Source: Acidobacteriota bacterium
GTDB lineage: Bacteria > Acidobacteriota > Vicinamibacteria > Vicinamibacterales > 2-12-FULL-66-21
DNA: 15,985 nucleotides
Direction of reading: 5' to 3'
Assembly (NCBI GenBank): GCA_020200195.1
Contig: JAIVJE010000294.1
Span: 1-15,985 of the forward strand
In this document: piece after piece, positions 15,575-15,985 of the stretch
Position numbering within the stretch: the first letter of the stretch is position 1
How the letters are laid out: each line of letters begins with the position of its first letter
Made by a program: the position numbers and the translations under genes
Notes under the pieces: model-generated
What the model was told of the DNA's origin: nothing
The model's database searches: none
The model's input: only the letters and a program-made list of their open reading frames with translations

Positions 15575-15985
15575 TACTTGCCTTGCTTGTCGCGGTACGA
15601 CACCTCGCAGGGCTCGTCACTCTGGAAAAAGAGCACCTGCGCGATCCCCTCGTTCGCGTAGATCTTCGCGGGCAGAGGGGTCGTGTTGGAGATCTCCAGC
15701 GTCGCCGTGCCCTCCCACTCCGGTTCGAACGGGGTGACGTTGACGATGATGCCGCACCGCGCGTACGTGGATTTGCCGAGGCAGACCGTTAGCACGTCAC
15801 GCGGAATGCGGAAGTATTCGACGGTCCGCGCCAGCGCAAATGAATTGGGTGGGACGATGCACGTGTCGGCCTTGATGTCGACGAACGATCGCGGATCGAA
15901 GTTCTTGGGATCGATCAAGGTGTTGTTGATGTTCGTGAACACCTTGAACTCGTCGGCCACCCGGATGTCATAGCCGTATGAAGAC
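15538..15985 (-). CDS. dcd: dCTP deaminase, 5' end outside the window
   Basis: The frame stays open to the right edge. Reading from the edge, SSYGYDIRVADEFKVF joins the visible body, so the gene starts beyond the window and the GTG at 15958-15960 is not the true start. The core GKSTYARCGIIVNVTPFEPEWEG contains the trimer active-site motif of the dCTP deaminase/dUTPase fold, followed by LEISNTTPLPAKIYANEGIAQVLFF. The enzyme makes dUTP from dCTP for thymidylate synthesis. About 149 C-terminal residues are visible; close relatives are roughly 185 long, so some 35-40 residues are missing. Confidence 0.92.
   Translation of the reverse strand, partial: SSYGYDIRVADEFKVFTNINNTLIDPKNFDPRSFVDIKADTCIVPPNSFALARTVEYFRIPRDVLTVCLGKSTYARCGIIVNVTPFEPEWEGTATLEISNTTPLPAKIYANEGIAQVLFFQSDEPCEVSYRDKQGKYQSQLEVTLPKI

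Overview
The window is GC-rich bacterial chromosome. The gene style suggests an Acidobacteriota-like host: PD40 beta-propeller proteins with tetratrico-like N-termini, MauG-type peroxidase, and large serine recombinases whose C-terminus reads into a tRNA gene. This is inference from gene style, not a database match. The dominant theme is an integration hot spot at an initiator tRNA gene (tRNA-fMet, minus strand, 14038-14114).

Layout, left to right: (1) A complete IS630-family insertion sequence, 1-1288, with 38-bp imperfect inverted repeats and a transposase split by a +1 shift at a TTTTCCCCCC run. (2) Module 1, about 1550-4907: an intact DUF433 antitoxin / DUF5615 PIN-like toxin pair, about 830 nt of hairpin-rich non-coding DNA, a 58-codon small ORF, and a large serine recombinase with a one-base frameshift near its end. 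(3) A minus-strand block, 10648 to 4986, that looks like one operon: sensor histidine kinase, OmpR-type response regulator, exported PD40 beta-propeller protein, di-haem MauG/CcpA-like peroxidase. (4) Module 2, about 10700-14081, a diverged second copy of module 1 in the same order. Here the toxin-antitoxin pair is decayed but the small ORF and recombinase are intact. (5) tRNA-fMet, then a secreted EF-hand protein, a HIRAN-domain remnant, a Sir2/CobB NAD-dependent deacylase, and a dCTP deaminase that runs off the right edge.

How it fits together: both recombinase copies end in the same 13-bp sequence (4852-4864 and 14038-14050). In copy 2 it is the 3' acceptor end of tRNA-fMet, and similarity between the copies stops right after it. 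The simplest reading is tandem accretion: a 9.2-kb element (4852-14037) carrying the four-gene operon and module 2 inserted between tRNA-fMet and an older element that contains module 1. Joining 4864 to 14051 would regenerate the tRNA-derived tail of recombinase 1.

The most novel-looking signal is the non-coding region between toxin and small ORF in both modules. Several stems recur at equal spacing with diverged sequence, including a 20-bp hairpin with a 39-nt loop in both copies. A domain of about 130 nt is closed by an 8-10 bp long-range stem. Two differences between the copies turn a Watson-Crick pair into G-U on the plus strand only, which hints at a functional plus-strand RNA. I do not recognise it as a named RNA family.
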